Positions 34,919 through 43,590 of a stretch of 64,000 nucleotides of DNA are shown here, piece by piece. The notes below the pieces were generated by a model, which was given only the letters and a program-made list of their open reading frames with translations, did no database searches and had not been told where the DNA came from. The DNA is from Croceimicrobium sp963974215 (GTDB lineage Bacteria > Bacteroidota > Bacteroidia > Flavobacteriales > Schleiferiaceae). The first letter of the stretch is position 1. Every line of letters begins with the position of its first letter. The DNA lies in assembly GCA_963974215.1 (NCBI GenBank), contig CAXBBL010000005.1:232215-296214 (forward strand). The letters run 5' to 3'. The translations under genes were made by a program, and so were the position numbers.

Positions 34919-35326
34919 AGCCAGAACAGTATTTATCCGATTATCCCACTCATTCGGTGTGTATTTCCAACCCGATTTTGACCTAAAATACTAGCCTCAG
35001 GTTTTCACTTTCAATGGGAAAAACTAAATGGCCTCATTTAGATAGCAGTTTTCTGCAACTGAGCCCTTTTTACTAGACCATTATTGTTTCAACGCTTCGG
35101 CGTAGAAGGTACTATTTGTAAGAGGTCAGAGCTCTCATGTAGAACTAAGGTTTCTAAGATCTAAGCTTCCATTCTAACTATGGCTTGCTGTTTCATCTAA
35201 TTTATAGATTTTCAGCTGAAAACGGTATTTCCTAAAAACCCATCTACCGAAAGGGAAGATTTGCCCGAGGCAGTAAGGATTAGAATACCAAAAAAAATGT
35301 AAAATGCAAGGATTAGGAACTAAACC
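34919..35326. other. Intergenic region without a recognisable gene
   Basis: About 400 bases with no credible coding frame. It contains CATCTACCGAAAGGG at 35241-35255, a 15-mer that recurs at 53013-53027. Confidence 0.55.
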
Positions 35327-36961
35327 TTAATCCACCACCACTTTTCTAAGTGTTTCCCTGTTCTCACTTTGCAGCTTTACCCAATAAATTCCCTTAGCTA
35401 AGCCCGCGAGAGAGAATTGTTTTAGACCGTTTGGCGCACTAACCTCCCGTATTCTTTGTCCTTGAAGATTTAAAATTTGAACCTGTTTAACCGCTTTGGG
35501 CGCATCTATGTAAATGAAGGTAGAAGCAGGGTTAGGGAAAAGGTTCAGCTCGGTTAGGGGACCGAGCTCTGCGAGACTAATATTGTTAATGACTTCGCTT
35601 GCGGAAGAATATCCCTCTTCATCAACTACTTTGCCATTGGCCATTACGATGGCGGCATTGAAATTTAGAAAGGCAGTGCCGTTGGGAGCGTATACTGAGC
35701 TAAAAACCATCGGGTAGGAAACTACCACACTATCACCTACGGCAAGACCATTGATACCCGTGGGTAATTCGGCCGAGGGGCTAGTACAAAAAGGGCTTGC
35801 TGTGGGGTCCGACCAAAGTACACGCACGCTATCGATCGTTTCTTGGCTATTATTTACTAGGGTAAGCTCCCAGGTTGCGCTTACCTGAAATAAGTTGGCT
35901 GCACCAGAAGGATGCGGATTGGCAACCAAACTACTGTTCTCAATTTTTAAAATTAGGCCTTCTACAATTGCGGAGGCGGGTTGGTCTACCTTTGCTGCTT
36001 CCAACACATGGTAATTGGAAACATTAAGGACGTTTTGCTGGTAAAAAAACAATTGATTTCCATCTACAGAAAGTGCTCCACGATTTAAAGGTTGGTCGGC
36101 TAAATAGCTGCCTCGCAGACTTAGGTCGGCTTTGTTGAATACTGTTAGACCGCTATCGCCTCGCAAAACAAAACCATCGCTAAACTCTTGAAACTGATTG
36201 GCAACGAAGTTAGTGGAAAGCGTTAAGCGGGTGCTGTCGATATAAGCTCGATTGTTTTTTCGGAAACGTAAAACATCTCCGTTTTGCAAATTTACAAAGG
36301 CAAAAGTGCTATCGCTGAGACTGGTAATTTGACCGGCACGAGCATTTGACCAAGGTGTGATAGTGCCCGTAGCAAGATTTAATACATTATATAAGGGCGT
36401 GGAAGAAGCCCATGTTTGGGAGTAAATTAAAACTTCATCGCCACCTAAATAAATGGCCCGATTGAGCTCGGCCAAATTAGGAGTAAGGGCCGTGGCCAGC
36501 GTATCGAGACTGCTATTTAATAGCAAGTAGCCGTTTTCAGAGAGAGCAAAATAGCGATTCTGACTGAGCTCTAAAACTTGCATGATACCGCTTATATCGT
36601 TTAGGGCTTGATGGGTAGAATCGACCAAGATCATTTGGGGAGAGTATTCGTAGGCAAAATAGCCTAAGTCTGATAATATATCGCAAGCGGCTTGGTAGCT
36701 GCCGATAATTAAAACATTACCATTGGCTTTGCGAAGCACTGTTTTAGAGGCTCTGTAGTCACTTAAGAAGGGTAGGGCTGTACGGAGCATAATATCACCG
36801 TTGGCATCAATTTCATCGATGCTGCTGGAATTAAGGGTGTATAAAGTATTGCCCAACTGAAAGGGTATGGCATCGAGTGCTCCAGCCTTTGAGCGATTGA
36901 ATATTTGGCCGTGTATTAAGTTGGAAAATAGTAGGAAAGTAGCGAGTAATAGAGTTTTCAT
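35327..36961 (-). CDS. T9SS cargo protein, secreted beta-propeller-like
   Basis: 544 residues. Signal peptide (MKTLLLATFLLFSNLIHGQ), a long body of short beta-rich repeats (about 25-320; many SxDx and LxxxG turns as in a propeller), then a beta-sandwich segment (about 340-445). A canonical type A sorting domain closes the protein (about 475-544: LNLFPNPASTFIYID, QVQILNLQGQRIREV, LAKGIYWVKLQSENRETLRK). The sorting domain sends it through the type IX system to the cell surface or medium. Enzymatic motifs are not visible, so an adhesive or binding role is possible. It follows the cyanophycinase-like T9SS gene on the same strand, 111 bases apart. Confidence 0.85.
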   Translation of the reverse strand: MKTLLLATFLLFSNLIHGQIFNRSKAGALDAIPFQLGNTLYTLNSSSIDEIDANGDIMLRTALPFLSDYRASKTVLRKANGNVLIIGSYQAACDILSDLGYFAYEYSPQMILVDSTHQALNDISGIMQVLELSQNRYFALSENGYLLLNSSLDTLATALTPNLAELNRAIYLGGDEVLIYSQTWASSTPLYNVLNLATGTITPWSNARAGQITSLSDSTFAFVNLQNGDVLRFRKNNRAYIDSTRLTLSTNFVANQFQEFSDGFVLRGDSGLTVFNKADLSLRGSYLADQPLNRGALSVDGNQLFFYQQNVLNVSNYHVLEAAKVDQPASAIVEGLILKIENSSLVANPHPSGAANLFQVSATWELTLVNNSQETIDSVRVLWSDPTASPFCTSPSAELPTGINGLAVGDSVVVSYPMVFSSVYAPNGTAFLNFNAAIVMANGKVVDEEGYSSASEVINNISLAELGPLTELNLFPNPASTFIYIDAPKAVKQVQILNLQGQRIREVSAPNGLKQFSLAGLAKGIYWVKLQSENRETLRKVVVD

Positions 36962-37033
36962 TATGCGAGTTTTATCAATCAGTAACCTATGAAAAAAAAT
37001 ACGGAAAAGCGACTTTAAACCGAACTTCCTCTA

Positions 37034-37064
37034 AAACCGAGGCTTAAAGCCTAAGTTGAGGTTT
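37034..37064. terminator. Hairpin after the cyanophycinase-like gene
   Basis: AGGCTTAAAGCCT (37040-37052) is a perfect palindrome, with AAACC and GGTTT pairing outside it. It lies 9 bases past the stop of the gene at 37073 on the minus strand. The absence of a long T-run makes terminator activity uncertain. Confidence 0.35.
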
Positions 37065-37072
37065 AATTCAGC

Positions 37073-38389
37073 TTATTTTACAACTAATTTTTCTACGCGA
37101 ATGCTATCGTTGGAATACTTGATCTCCACCGAATATAAACCTGAGCGCAGATCTCTAGTTGTAAGCTGTATTTCATCAGAACCGCTGAGCCTAATTTGTT
37201 TAATTACTTGGCCTAGTTGATTTACAATTTTCAGCGATTGTGGTCTACTATCGGTAGGATCAAATTTAATAATCACAAAATCAATTGCAGGATTGGGGTG
37301 CAATTGAATTTTATCAATCTTTCCTAATTGGCTGACTGAAACAGAATTGCAATTAAGGGCTAAGCCAGCTTGTTGCTGAAGAAGACCTTGGTCCACATAC
37401 CAGTTTTCCCAAACACCACCCGTTCCTGTTTCCCAGTCATTTAAGTCAAAGGTATTGGCACCACTGCTTGTTCCTTTTACCGCATATACTTTAATGGCTT
37501 CGTTGCCTAGGTTCCAGTCTAACGGATTACCTGCGCTACAGTTTTCGGGTGTTACATTGGGTAATTCACAGTTGGTTTGAATGAAATAGGCATTATCATC
37601 GTAGCTTGGATAGCCACCAAAAACTTTTGCGATGCCATTAGTGTCGATGCAAACAGCGGTGTATTCATCGCAAGCTATGCCTTTTGCCGCAATACCATAA
37701 TCAACTAAAATGCGCGCTAAGAAAACAAGATGTCTTCCTTTTCGGTCGGGATTATCGTAATGCGTGTCGGTGATTACCTCCGATAGATAGGGACTGGAAA
37801 TAAAGGATGAGGAATCAACGGTAATATTAGTTGTAAACGGATTGGCCAAAGCACTTGCGGAAGTCACCGTTCCATTTTCGGCTGAAAAATAGAAACCTCC
37901 TTGAATGGCCATACCCGCGCTAGTGCCACCAATTACTATGTTTCGATTAGCAATAGCATCATTTATTAAACTGTCGATGGAATTATTTCTCCAGTAGGAT
38001 ATATAATCCCATTGGTCTCCTCCCGCCATCCAAATCGCTTCTGCCTCTTGAATTTTTTGATGAATATAGGCTTCATTAGCCGCGCTTGAATCGTTAAAAA
38101 CAATGGTCTCCACCGAATTGACACTAATCCCTAAATTGGAGTACAGATAGTTGTTGTATCCATCACTACCTGAAGCTCTTAAAACCAGAATATCACCCCC
38201 ATTGGCTTGTTGTAAAAACCAGGTCATGGCATTATCGTCCTCAGATGCGCCTCCCATTAAACACAATCCTCCAGATGGATCTACTTTTAAATCAACCGCG
38301 CTTCCCGTGAGGTAGGAGTTGTAATTTTGACTTAAAGCGCTACGGTTTAAACCAAGCATAAAGATTACTAATGGGAGTAGGTATTTCAT
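37073..38389 (-). CDS. Cyanophycinase-like S51 peptidase with T9SS sorting domain
   Basis: 438 residues. Signal peptide (about 1-20, GLNRSALSQ), then an S51 serine peptidase fold: GGLCLMGGASEDDNAM, IWMAGGDQWDYISYW, the nucleophile elbow IGGTSAGMAIQGG and the His-bearing VITDTHYDNPDRKGRHLVFL, matching the cyanophycinase pattern DxH(Y/F)xxRxRxGR. The C-terminal sorting domain follows (about 365-438: IQLHPNPAIDFVIIKFD, GLYSVEIKYSNDSIRVEKL). Cyanophycinases release Asp-Arg dipeptides from the storage polymer; relatives cleave isoaspartyl peptides. A surface or secreted version would scavenge peptides outside the cell. The substrate is inferred from family only. Confidence 0.85.
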   Translation of the reverse strand: MKYLLPLVIFMLGLNRSALSQNYNSYLTGSAVDLKVDPSGGLCLMGGASEDDNAMTWFLQQANGGDILVLRASGSDGYNNYLYSNLGISVNSVETIVFNDSSAANEAYIHQKIQEAEAIWMAGGDQWDYISYWRNNSIDSLINDAIANRNIVIGGTSAGMAIQGGFYFSAENGTVTSASALANPFTTNITVDSSSFISSPYLSEVITDTHYDNPDRKGRHLVFLARILVDYGIAAKGIACDEYTAVCIDTNGIAKVFGGYPSYDDNAYFIQTNCELPNVTPENCSAGNPLDWNLGNEAIKVYAVKGTSSGANTFDLNDWETGTGGVWENWYVDQGLLQQQAGLALNCNSVSVSQLGKIDKIQLHPNPAIDFVIIKFDPTDSRPQSLKIVNQLGQVIKQIRLSGSDEIQLTTRDLRSGLYSVEIKYSNDSIRVEKLVVK

Positions 38390-38399
38390 TAGTTGATTT

Positions 38400-38695
38400 T
38401 CATTTTTTCGAAAGCACTAAAATAGTTCCTTTGATTAAAATGTTTAAAAGGAGTCTCGAGCATTTTTTTGAATATTCCTTACAGTGGTCCTCTGTCATGT
38501 TTATAAACTCAATCAGTCGCTGGTGAAAATCTCTTCCTAAAAAACCATCGCTAACTTTATTCATGGTGCTAAAGCCATAAATAGCACCCGCAAAATAGGC
38601 AGCGCCAAGGCTGTAAAGGACATAACTTCAATTTTGATTGGCTTTTGAGCGCTTGCCAATTCATAAATTTCTGAATCCTCTGGCTCAATCATCAT
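38400..38695 (-). pseudogene. Possible small membrane-protein gene broken by a frameshift
   Basis: From an ATG at 38695 one frame reads MMIEPEDSEIYELASAQKPI and then loses sense near 38620. A shift of one base there opens YVLYSLGAAYFAGAIYGFST, a convincing membrane helix, followed by MNKVSDGFLGRDFHQRLIEF to a stop at 38400. The joined product would be about 98 residues with one helix. The evidence is only reading-frame quality and sequence character; I know no homolog. The remaining bases up to 38863 hold nothing recognisable. Confidence 0.33.
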
Positions 38696-38863
38696 GAGAT
38701 AGGATCTTAATAAACGTTAATACAGTTCAGGTTGAATTTTCTCAACAAAAACTGATGTTATCAGAGGTTATTCTTGCTCTACTCTTAAAAGCAAAAGAAT
38801 TGTTTTATCTAGTTTTTTTATCGATTTTAAGTGGCATGCGCAATGCTGATGGCATTCTGCCTT

Positions 38864-39742
38864 TTATGGGATATGCGCTAATGGAAGGCTCTTCATTGCT
38901 TGGGCACGTTTTAGATCCCTGACTTTGTAATTCCCAATTGAATCTAGTAGATAGGATTTCAAACCACTTTTTCCGCTATCCGCTTGCAATACATTAAAGT
39001 GTAAATGCTCTTCCGAAGTTTGGCCAGTTTTACCACTTAATGCAATGTTTTGTCCCATTGTTACATAGTCACCAACTTCTACCAGACTGCCATTTTGCTT
39101 TAAATGACCATACATAGTAAACAAATGAGAGGAGGGATCATAAATCATAATTTGATTTCCATAAGATTTCCATTTATCGCCGTAGCCCCAGCCATCATAA
39201 GCATCAATAGCTGTAACGACATAGCCATTTTGAGTGGAAGAAATAGTGTCACCAATCCTCATTGTAAAATCAAAGGCATATCTAGATGAATTAGAATTAT
39301 GCGTAGGATTCGAGTTATTACCTTGTAGTAAAGAATAGCTTTTCCCAAATGGATAGGGAAGTCTATTCAATTTGGTAGTTTGAATCGGCAGTGCAGGGTT
39401 TCCCCATTTAAATTGGATTTCAATTTTACCTTGTAAATCACCTTTGTTTTTTATAGATATTATTGTGTCAGATAAGGCGTTTAGGATTAATGGCGAGTAA
39501 GGGCTTAGAATTTCATTTACTTCTTCATCTTGACAACTTAAGAAAAACCTATTGGGACAAGCCACGGGATTTTTAATAGTTAGTTGGTATTCATTATTTA
39601 CAAAACTTTCTTTAATTTCTATTTTAATAGCTTGTACTTTTTCTTTAGGTAAAGAGTGAAATGAGCACCTGATAATGGTGATAAATAGCAGAATAATGAC
39701 TACCGAAAATTGAAATACTTTTTTTGTTTTGAATTTATTCAT
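38864..39742 (-). CDS. M23-family (LytM-like) peptidase domain protein
   Basis: 292 residues. An N-terminal signal/anchor (about 8-27, FQFSVVIILLFITIIRC) possibly ends in a lipobox-like IIRC. A beta-rich N-terminal domain (about 35-145) is followed by the M23 domain (about 150-275). SSRYAFDFTMRIGDTISS holds the metal-binding Asp, and TMYGHLKQNGSLVEVGDYVT and EEHLHFNVLQ hold the metal-binding and catalytic His. In this branch Tyr replaces the first His position of classical LytM (YAFDF), a pattern seen in several secreted M23 proteins, so whether it cuts peptidoglycan is uncertain. It stands alone. Confidence 0.8.
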   Translation of the reverse strand: MNKFKTKKVFQFSVVIILLFITIIRCSFHSLPKEKVQAIKIEIKESFVNNEYQLTIKNPVACPNRFFLSCQDEEVNEILSPYSPLILNALSDTIISIKNKGDLQGKIEIQFKWGNPALPIQTTKLNRLPYPFGKSYSLLQGNNSNPTHNSNSSRYAFDFTMRIGDTISSTQNGYVVTAIDAYDGWGYGDKWKSYGNQIMIYDPSSHLFTMYGHLKQNGSLVEVGDYVTMGQNIALSGKTGQTSEEHLHFNVLQADSGKSGLKSYLLDSIGNYKVRDLKRAQAMKSLPLAHIP

Positions 39743-39926
39743 TTTCTAGCGGGTGATAGAATTATAGTTTAAGCTGTTCATTACGAAATATAGGTGTGTT
39801 TTTGGTTCTTGAGGAAATGGAAAGGTCATAATGATTTTGATTGTTTCTGGGTCATACGAATGGGCGAAATTTCTGCCTAGGATAAGACTGTTCTGCTATC
39901 GGTTTTCAAAAACCCTTGAATTCTCA

Positions 39927-41357
39927 TTAATCTGTTAATATGTACTCGTATTCTGTGCCCCCACAATACCTCACTCTCGGGTCTCTCATGATTACTTCTT
40001 GAAAATAATTCGGGATAAATAGCCAATTAGGGAACTGATAGGTTCTTTGAATTAAATTCATTTCTGTTTGAACACTATTGTAATTAGTGCGTCTGAAATT
40101 CGGCAAATATTCTTTTTCGAACTTATCAACCTCCTCTTCGCTTAGTCCACTTTTAAATTGCACCTTTAAAATAGGAACAAGGTATTGGTAAAATGAAAGA
40201 GGAATAGAAACATCATTTATTTCTTCAGCATATTTAGGAATATGGGTGTAGCTAAAGTCAGTCTCTTGTTCCAATCGAAAATGTAATATATGCTCCAATT
40301 GGTCATCAAATGATCCATATTTTGATTCTACATACTCAGAACCAAGACTATCCCTTTCCTGCTGAATTAGTTTTTTCCAATCCTTTGTGAGTTTCAACTT
40401 GTGCCTAGTAATGAGTCTTTGAACGATTTTATCTAAGGCGCTATCGCTAGTTGACGGATCAAACCAAAAGGCTAATTCTTTGTAACCATTTTTTAGGGGT
40501 AGGCGTATTCCTCCATCTAAGAAGTACGATTCGTTTTCTCGCAAAAGATAAACGTAATCGCGCAGACCACCTTGTCCGTGCCGAGAGACGGAATCTAATA
40601 GTAGGCTGGGATAGTCAGGGTGAAATATTTTTAATTGTATCTTTTGGTTTTCCCAGAGGAAAGGTAACACGATGGTGTCAATCCCCTGACCCTCAGCAAT
40701 CTTACAGGTGTCACCATTAGCGATTACCAAAGGGTATAAAAGTTTAAGATCAGAATTCACGATCTTTAAAAGCTGAGCGCTTGGAAGAGGCTTCCTTAAC
40801 TTTAATTTGGGCTTGACTTTATTTTGATCGATTATAAGCTTTAGGGCATTAGACTCAGGCCTTCCCGTAGCATATAGGGTTTGCGTTTTGCAAATGTTTG
40901 GAGCTAGTCTTTTGTATTCATTTTTAAAATCACAGATACAGCCGTATCTTACATTATCTGCAGCTGGTAAAACCGTGGTCGCATATTTTTTCCCATTCCA
41001 TTGAAAGCTTACTGCTATGCTATCGAATTCTAAATTCCCTCCAAAAAGTTCAAATCCGTCCTGAACACGAATTTGTGCGGGTGCTTCCAAAGTGGCTCTA
41101 TGAAAGAAAACGGTTCGGAACTCTTGGTAAGCTTTATAGGTGACAGCATTGTAATAATATTGGCAATCAATGTTGAGGTCTTTTACATCTATATCTCCGT
41201 ACTCAAATTGCGCTTCCATTTCTGGGGGCAAGGTGAAATAAAGGCTAAAGGAATAGAATTCTGGTAAGGAGGGCTGTGCCACGGTAGGCGAAGCTAGCAG
41301 CAAGAAGACCATGAAGGAAACCAAATGTATCTTTAATGGTGTACTTGCTTTATACAT
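39927..41357 (-). CDS. Secreted protein of unknown function (476 residues)
   Basis: I prefer the ATG at 41357, which gives a proper signal peptide (MYKASTPLKIHLVSFMVFLL ending SPTVAQ); an ATG at 41399 adds a second hydrophobic stretch before it. The body contains repeated beta-type segments in the first half (FELFGGNLEFDSIAVSFQW, GDTCKIAEGQGIDTIVLPF) and a helical second half (LKLTKDWKKLIQQERDSLG, EEEVDKFEKEYLPNFR). Cys residues (CQYY, CICDF, NICK) suggest export and disulfides. No domain is recognised, and there are no operon partners. Confidence 0.72.
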   Translation of the reverse strand: MYKASTPLKIHLVSFMVFLLLASPTVAQPSLPEFYSFSLYFTLPPEMEAQFEYGDIDVKDLNIDCQYYYNAVTYKAYQEFRTVFFHRATLEAPAQIRVQDGFELFGGNLEFDSIAVSFQWNGKKYATTVLPAADNVRYGCICDFKNEYKRLAPNICKTQTLYATGRPESNALKLIIDQNKVKPKLKLRKPLPSAQLLKIVNSDLKLLYPLVIANGDTCKIAEGQGIDTIVLPFLWENQKIQLKIFHPDYPSLLLDSVSRHGQGGLRDYVYLLRENESYFLDGGIRLPLKNGYKELAFWFDPSTSDSALDKIVQRLITRHKLKLTKDWKKLIQQERDSLGSEYVESKYGSFDDQLEHILHFRLEQETDFSYTHIPKYAEEINDVSIPLSFYQYLVPILKVQFKSGLSEEEVDKFEKEYLPNFRRTNYNSVQTEMNLIQRTYQFPNWLFIPNYFQEVIMRDPRVRYCGGTEYEYILTD

Positions 41358-41512
41358 TAGTTTGATTTGTAAATAAGTAACAATCAAATATAAGAGCATT
41401 AGCGGATTTCAAGACGATTACCCATTCGATACTACCAAAGATTATCTAATGCACTGAACTTCGATTTAGCCCTTCACCCCCTATTTCTATCAGACAAGAT
41501 TGGGTGTAGCTT

Positions 41513-41905
41513 TTATTTGTTAGAATGTAAGCCGACTGTATTTCCTTCGGAGTCCATAAATAACGCTGAAAATCCGTGTTCTCCTAGTGCCATTCTTGGT
41601 TGTATTATTTTACCACCTGCTTTTTCTACTCGGCTTATTTCTACAGAACAATCATCTGATGCTAAATAAACGATCGTACCACCGAATCCAGGCTTAATTT
41701 GTTCCATTTTCACTAATGCTCCGCTAATATTTTCCTTCCCCTCTACCCAAGGAAAACTTAGCATTTGCATTTCACCCATACCTTCTGGCATTTGTAGAGG
41801 TGTCAATTGAATATTTAAAATGGTTTCGTAGAATTTTTGAGCTCTGTTCATATCTTCTACATAAATTTCTACCCATGTGAATGGGTTTTTAGTGCTAGTT
41901 GTCAT
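41513..41905 (-). CDS. VOC-family (glyoxalase/dioxygenase-like) protein
   Basis: 130 residues forming two beta-alpha-beta-beta-beta modules. The first module is FTWVEIYVEDMNRAQKFYET with FPWVEGKENISGALVKM. The second is GTIVYLASDDCSVEISRVEK, KIIQPRMALGEHGFSALFMD and SEGNTVGLHSNK, the family's closing pattern. Such proteins bind a metal and isomerise or open small substrates, or bind antibiotics; the substrate is not readable. A second VOC gene lies 23 bases upstream on the same strand, so the two are cotranscribed. Confidence 0.85.
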   Translation of the reverse strand: MTTSTKNPFTWVEIYVEDMNRAQKFYETILNIQLTPLQMPEGMGEMQMLSFPWVEGKENISGALVKMEQIKPGFGGTIVYLASDDCSVEISRVEKAGGKIIQPRMALGEHGFSALFMDSEGNTVGLHSNK

Positions 41906-41928
41906 AATATTTGATTTATAATAATGAT

Positions 41929-42306
41929 TTATCTATGCTGGTCAATTAAAATGTTATTTCCGTCAGGATCAGTCAACGTGATGTGCTCTGGGCCCTTTGT
42001 AGTTTCGTCTGCAACTTTCGTTAATTCGATTCCGGCTTCTTTTAACTGTTTTTGAATATCCCTCACATCATCAAATTTATCAATATTTTGTGCGTTTTCG
42101 TCCCAGCCCGGATTAAAGGTGATAATATTGTCCTCAAACATTCCTTGAAACAGACCAATAACAGCATTACCATTTTTTAAAACAACCCATTTTTGATCTA
42201 TATTTCCTCCTTTGTCTTTGAATCCTAGTTTTTTATAAAATTCTACTGATTTGTGGATGTCTTTCACTGCAAGACTAATGGAGAATGCTCCTAATTTCAT
42301 ATTCAT
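41929..42306 (-). CDS. VOC-family (glyoxalase/bleomycin-resistance-like) protein
   Basis: 125 residues (an alternative ATG is 2 codons in). AFSISLAVKDIHKSVEFYKK and LGFKDKGGNIDQKWVVLKNG form the first module. DVRDIQKQLKEAGIELTKVA, GPEHITLTDPDGNNILIDQH form the second, with Glu/His metal-ligand positions at the expected places. It is paired with the VOC gene just downstream. The upstream flank is palindromic element D, which separates it from a GNAT gene and fits a cassette-like series. Confidence 0.86.
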   Translation of the reverse strand: MNMKLGAFSISLAVKDIHKSVEFYKKLGFKDKGGNIDQKWVVLKNGNAVIGLFQGMFEDNIITFNPGWDENAQNIDKFDDVRDIQKQLKEAGIELTKVADETTKGPEHITLTDPDGNNILIDQHR

Positions 42307-42345
42307 TTGATGTTAGTTTAATTTTTTTGGGTTTTGGTTTTTTAA

Positions 42346-42410
42346 GTTACGAACGGTTTGGCTATGGTTATTTTCCCCAAGCGCATTGTGTTTAGGAGTT
42401 GCTGTAACCA
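42346..42410. repeat. Cassette-like palindromic element D
   Basis: GTTACGAACGG (42346-42356) and GTTGCTGTAACC at the right end pair imperfectly. GGTTTGGCTATG (42355-42366) and GCATTGTGTTTAGGAGTT (42383-42400) repeat blocks of element A at 29389-29434. The GNAT gene at 42415 ends a few bases away. Confidence 0.55.
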
Positions 42411-42414
42411 GTTT

Positions 42415-42879
42415 TTATTTTTGCCATTTGATTTTTACAGCAGATATTTTTTCAATTTCTAATCTTTCGTTGTCATATTTCTCAAATCCGTTTTTAAGGT
42501 AAAAATTCAAAGGCGATTTGTATAATTCTCCATTTTTCATTTTGTTATCTTGTTTGTCAATTACCCAACCATTTAATTCTGATTCTTTTTCTTTGCCGAG
42601 ACTTAGAAGTTTTGTTCCAAATCCATTTCCGTGGAAATTTGAATCTAAAATTATAGCAAACCACTTTTCATTTTCACGAACAAAGTCAAAGTACCAACCT
42701 TTGATGCTTTTATTTTCACTTTTCATTAAAATGTGAGATGGCTCAGTTAAATTTTCAAGATACTTTTCAAATTCCGAAAGATTTTGATAATTCAGTTTTT
42801 CTGGATATTCATTATTCCAAAGATTTAGAATTTCTTTTTTATCATTTTTTGAGAGTTCTATCTGCGTAATAAATTCCAC
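42415..42879 (-). CDS. GNAT-family N-acetyltransferase
   Basis: 154 residues. WFAIILDSNFHGNGFGTKLL carries the acetyl-CoA-binding motif (xxGxGxG pattern HGNGFG) on the central strand-helix, and the end PLNFYLKNGFEKYDNERLEI is motif B. The N-terminal half (IELSKNDKKEILNLWNNEYP) is the substrate side. It is AT-rich and lysine/asparagine-heavy relative to the housekeeping genes, and it lies between palindromic elements D and E. Substrate unknown. Confidence 0.82.
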   Translation of the reverse strand: MEFITQIELSKNDKKEILNLWNNEYPEKLNYQNLSEFEKYLENLTEPSHILMKSENKSIKGWYFDFVRENEKWFAIILDSNFHGNGFGTKLLSLGKEKESELNGWVIDKQDNKMKNGELYKSPLNFYLKNGFEKYDNERLEIEKISAVKIKWQK

Positions 42880-42902
42880 TGTTTATCTTGTTTGTTCAAA
42901 GT

Positions 42903-43040
42903 GTTACAACGGCCCTGGCTATGGCAAGTGCGGGATTTTGAAACCGAATTTTTGTCCGCCAGACCGAATGTTGTTTAGTTGCAATATCTTCATTTTTAAG
43001 CAGTCAGCCCGCATTTGCTATAGCCGATGTTGTGCTTAGT
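42903..43040. repeat. Cassette-like palindromic element E
   Basis: GGCTATGGCAAGTGCGGG (42917-42934) and CCCGCATTTGCTATAGCC (43008-43025) are near-perfect inverted arms (16 of 18 pair). An outer ACAAC / GTTGT pair extends them, and about 73 bases lie between the inner arms. The stop codon of the acetyltransferase at 43036 lies inside the right end. Much of the interior recurs at 46139-46258. Confidence 0.75.
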
Positions 43041-43590
43041 TATTTTTTCTTTCGTCAGTTTCAAGTATTGAATACTCAAAGTTATCAGACCAACCAGATT
43101 TCAAAGGTAAAACTTGTCTTAAACGTCCTTCTCTTACCATTCCTGCTTTTTCGAGCACCTTAAATGAACCAATATTTCCAACCGCACATCCAGCTTCTAT
43201 TCGATGTAATTTAAGATTTTCAAATCCGAAATTTATTACCGCTTTTAAAGATTCCGTTGCGTAACCTTTTTTCCAAAAGTCGGAATGTATTTTATACCAA
43301 ACTTCTCCTCGTTTATATTTGTCGTTTCCGAGTTTAAGTCCAAATAATCCAATGAATTCTCTATTCAATCTGTTTTCAATCGCAAATGTGTAGTTCTTTA
43401 TTTTGCTCAACTTATTTTCCGCAATCCAAGGTTGAATTATAGTTTTAGTTTCCTCATCATTTTTTGGAATACCAAGAGCATTAAATTCATCTGTTTCAGG
43501 CAAAGAATGTAATTTATGAATTGAATTTAAATCTAACAATTCAATTAATCTCAATTTTAGTCTTTCTGTTAATATTTCGATTTCGGTCAT
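43036..43590 (-). CDS. RimJ/RimL-type GNAT acetyltransferase
   Basis: 184 residues from the ATG at 43590 (MTEIEILTERLKLRLI), the normal start for this family; a longer TTG start is not supported. GEVWYKIHSDFWKKGYATES and LKAVINFGFENLKLHRIEAG, then VGNIGSFKVLEKAGMVREG, are the standard RimJ/L sequence blocks with the acetyl-CoA site (WKKGYATES). It acetylates an amine on an unknown substrate, perhaps an N-terminus, amino sugar or drug. Its stop codon lies within palindromic element E. Confidence 0.88.
   Translation of the reverse strand: MTEIEILTERLKLRLIELLDLNSIHKLHSLPETDEFNALGIPKNDEETKTIIQPWIAENKLSKIKNYTFAIENRLNREFIGLFGLKLGNDKYKRGEVWYKIHSDFWKKGYATESLKAVINFGFENLKLHRIEAGCAVGNIGSFKVLEKAGMVREGRLRQVLPLKSGWSDNFEYSILETDERKNN

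Noticed and set aside
42903..43040. Standard integron attC site
   Set aside because: The palindrome is attC-like in layout, but strict RYYYAAC and GTTRRRY core sites are not clear, so I call it cassette-like only.
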